Shown in pieces: positions 62,905 to 64,000 of a stretch of DNA of 64,000 bases. Both the position numbers and the translations under genes were made by a program. Below the pieces are notes generated by a model. That model was not told the DNA's origin and searched no databases. It was given only the letters and a program-made list of their open reading frames with translations. How positions within the stretch are numbered: the first letter of the stretch is position 1; each line of letters begins with the position of its first letter. The stretch is from Baylisascaris procyonis (Eukaryota > Nematoda > Chromadorea > Rhabditida > Ascarididae), in contig JAZARR010000230.1 of assembly GCA_037389465.1 (NCBI GenBank), positions 5,783,501-5,847,500 of the forward strand, in the 5' to 3' direction.

Positions 62905-64000
62905 GTAAGATCGCCGGTGCGCATCATATTCCAGTAAGGCACTCCTAACCACCTCAACGTTTAGTAACAAGAATGTGCATAATGGCATGCTCGGAATGGA
63001 ATGCTGTTGCTGGAACACTGGCTAAATTTGACTTCAGATGCGCCTATAATATACATATTTCGATTCATGCATCATATATACCTCATCAGGGTAAAATATT
63101 TTCTACATACCTACATAATTTTATAAAGTTGCCTTTATGCACACTACATCAAACAAATTCATTTATTCGTTCGTTGGTGCCGACGTGTTCGAGTTTGTGA
63201 GAATATGTAGCGACCTTATGTTGTTGTAACTTCATGCAAGATTGAAATGTTTATTGATCAGCGGTATATGAAAATGATCGCTCTACTGAGTCTGACTATT
63301 CGGGATGGAAGTAATGTTCTGTGGTATCATAGGTGAATTGGAAGCACGAGCAGTTAATAGACTAAGTTCACTTCCCAAGGGATCGCTCGTGTTACGATCG
63401 TCCCTCTTTGACCGCTTCTCTGAAATTCATCATTAAGAGACCTCCATAAAATTGTGAAAATGCATGCATGACTGTACCATTGAAATTAATGCGATGCTAT
63501 GTATTATTATGCATATACTCATGTAATGTTATTTACCGGTTATGTTTCTCTTTGATTCGGATGTTAAAAATAATGGAAGAATGTAAATTAATGCGAAGAG
63601 ATTATTATGTATTATGCTGATGGAAAATTATGTCTTAGCTATAAGATATTCGTCTAGATATAGCTCATCCAAAACACAAATCTTTCATGGATCGAATGGG
63701 AGCCTATTGCTGGAAATCCACAAAGATATTTTCCTGGATGGGAAGTCCTGAACGGAGCAGTACATCTTTATTAGAAGCAATCGAAAATTCTATCGAATCC
63801 TCGTATAAAAGCTTCTAGAGTATATCATATCAGAAAGGATTACTAGAAATTAGTTCTTGTATCGATTACGCATAAAATGGAAATTTTGTGTGTCTCAAAG
63901 GCAAACAGATAGAAATTTGGTGTTTGAAGTTTAGGGACTTTCAATTTGAAATTGCACGAAACCGATAGCTCGGATTGTTGGCAATATTACTTACAATTTC
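62905..64000. other. Right edge, AT-rich, no supported gene
   Basis: A 43-codon plus-strand frame from an ATG at 63305 to TAA is the only stretch with protein-like composition. Otherwise I see nothing. Confidence 0.3.

Noticed and set aside
62860..62935. tRNA-like run (AGCTCAGCTGGTACAGC)
   Set aside because: Resembles a tRNA A box, but there is no matching B box or acceptor stem at the right distance.

Overview
The window is eukaryotic and most likely from a nematode. It is AT-rich, its genes are broken by many introns whose acceptors are mostly TTTCAG-like, and its best conserved proteins read as metazoan orthologues. Introns run from tens of bases to about 2.2 kb, longer than is typical of Caenorhabditis, so a parasitic lineage is plausible; I cannot name a species. 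All gene models were assembled by eye from splice signals, reading-phase continuity and family motifs.

Region 1 (1-7.8 kb, + strand) holds two housekeeping genes in tandem: the 3' part of the spliceosomal protein PRPF38B (PRP38 domain plus an RD/RS-type tail) and a complete nine-exon UCHL5/UCH37 (ubh-4) proteasome-associated deubiquitinase of 329 codons.

Region 2 (10.2-24.2 kb, - strand) is dominated by one long gene that I reconstruct as 16 exons and 738 residues. Its layout is four successive four-helix units (16 membrane segments) followed by a Tyr-rich cytoplasmic tail. I cannot assign it to a named family. Two very small candidate genes follow it closely on the same strand, an operon-like arrangement. 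GC-rich candidate coding stretches lie inside two of its introns.

Region 3 (24.2-34.6 kb) is mostly non-coding AT-rich DNA. It carries a self-complementary hammerhead-ribozyme-like or Penelope-terminus-like motif near 31.1 kb and one candidate small secreted peptide.

Region 4 (34.7-54.1 kb, - strand) holds two tandem family S28 serine peptidases (prolyl carboxypeptidase / thymus-specific serine protease type) with almost identical exon architecture and intact Ser-Asp-His motifs. They are separated by about 250 bp. The downstream copy has a second possible 3' end: a splice donor overlapping its stop codon joins to two exons encoding a Ser/Thr stalk and a hydrophobic end, suggesting soluble and membrane- or GPI-anchored forms.

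Region 5 (54.1-64 kb) is mostly without recognisable genes. It contains a truncated trypsin-like (S1) protease exon on the + strand at 61.1-61.3 kb and an unassigned + strand exon candidate at 62.66-62.90 kb.
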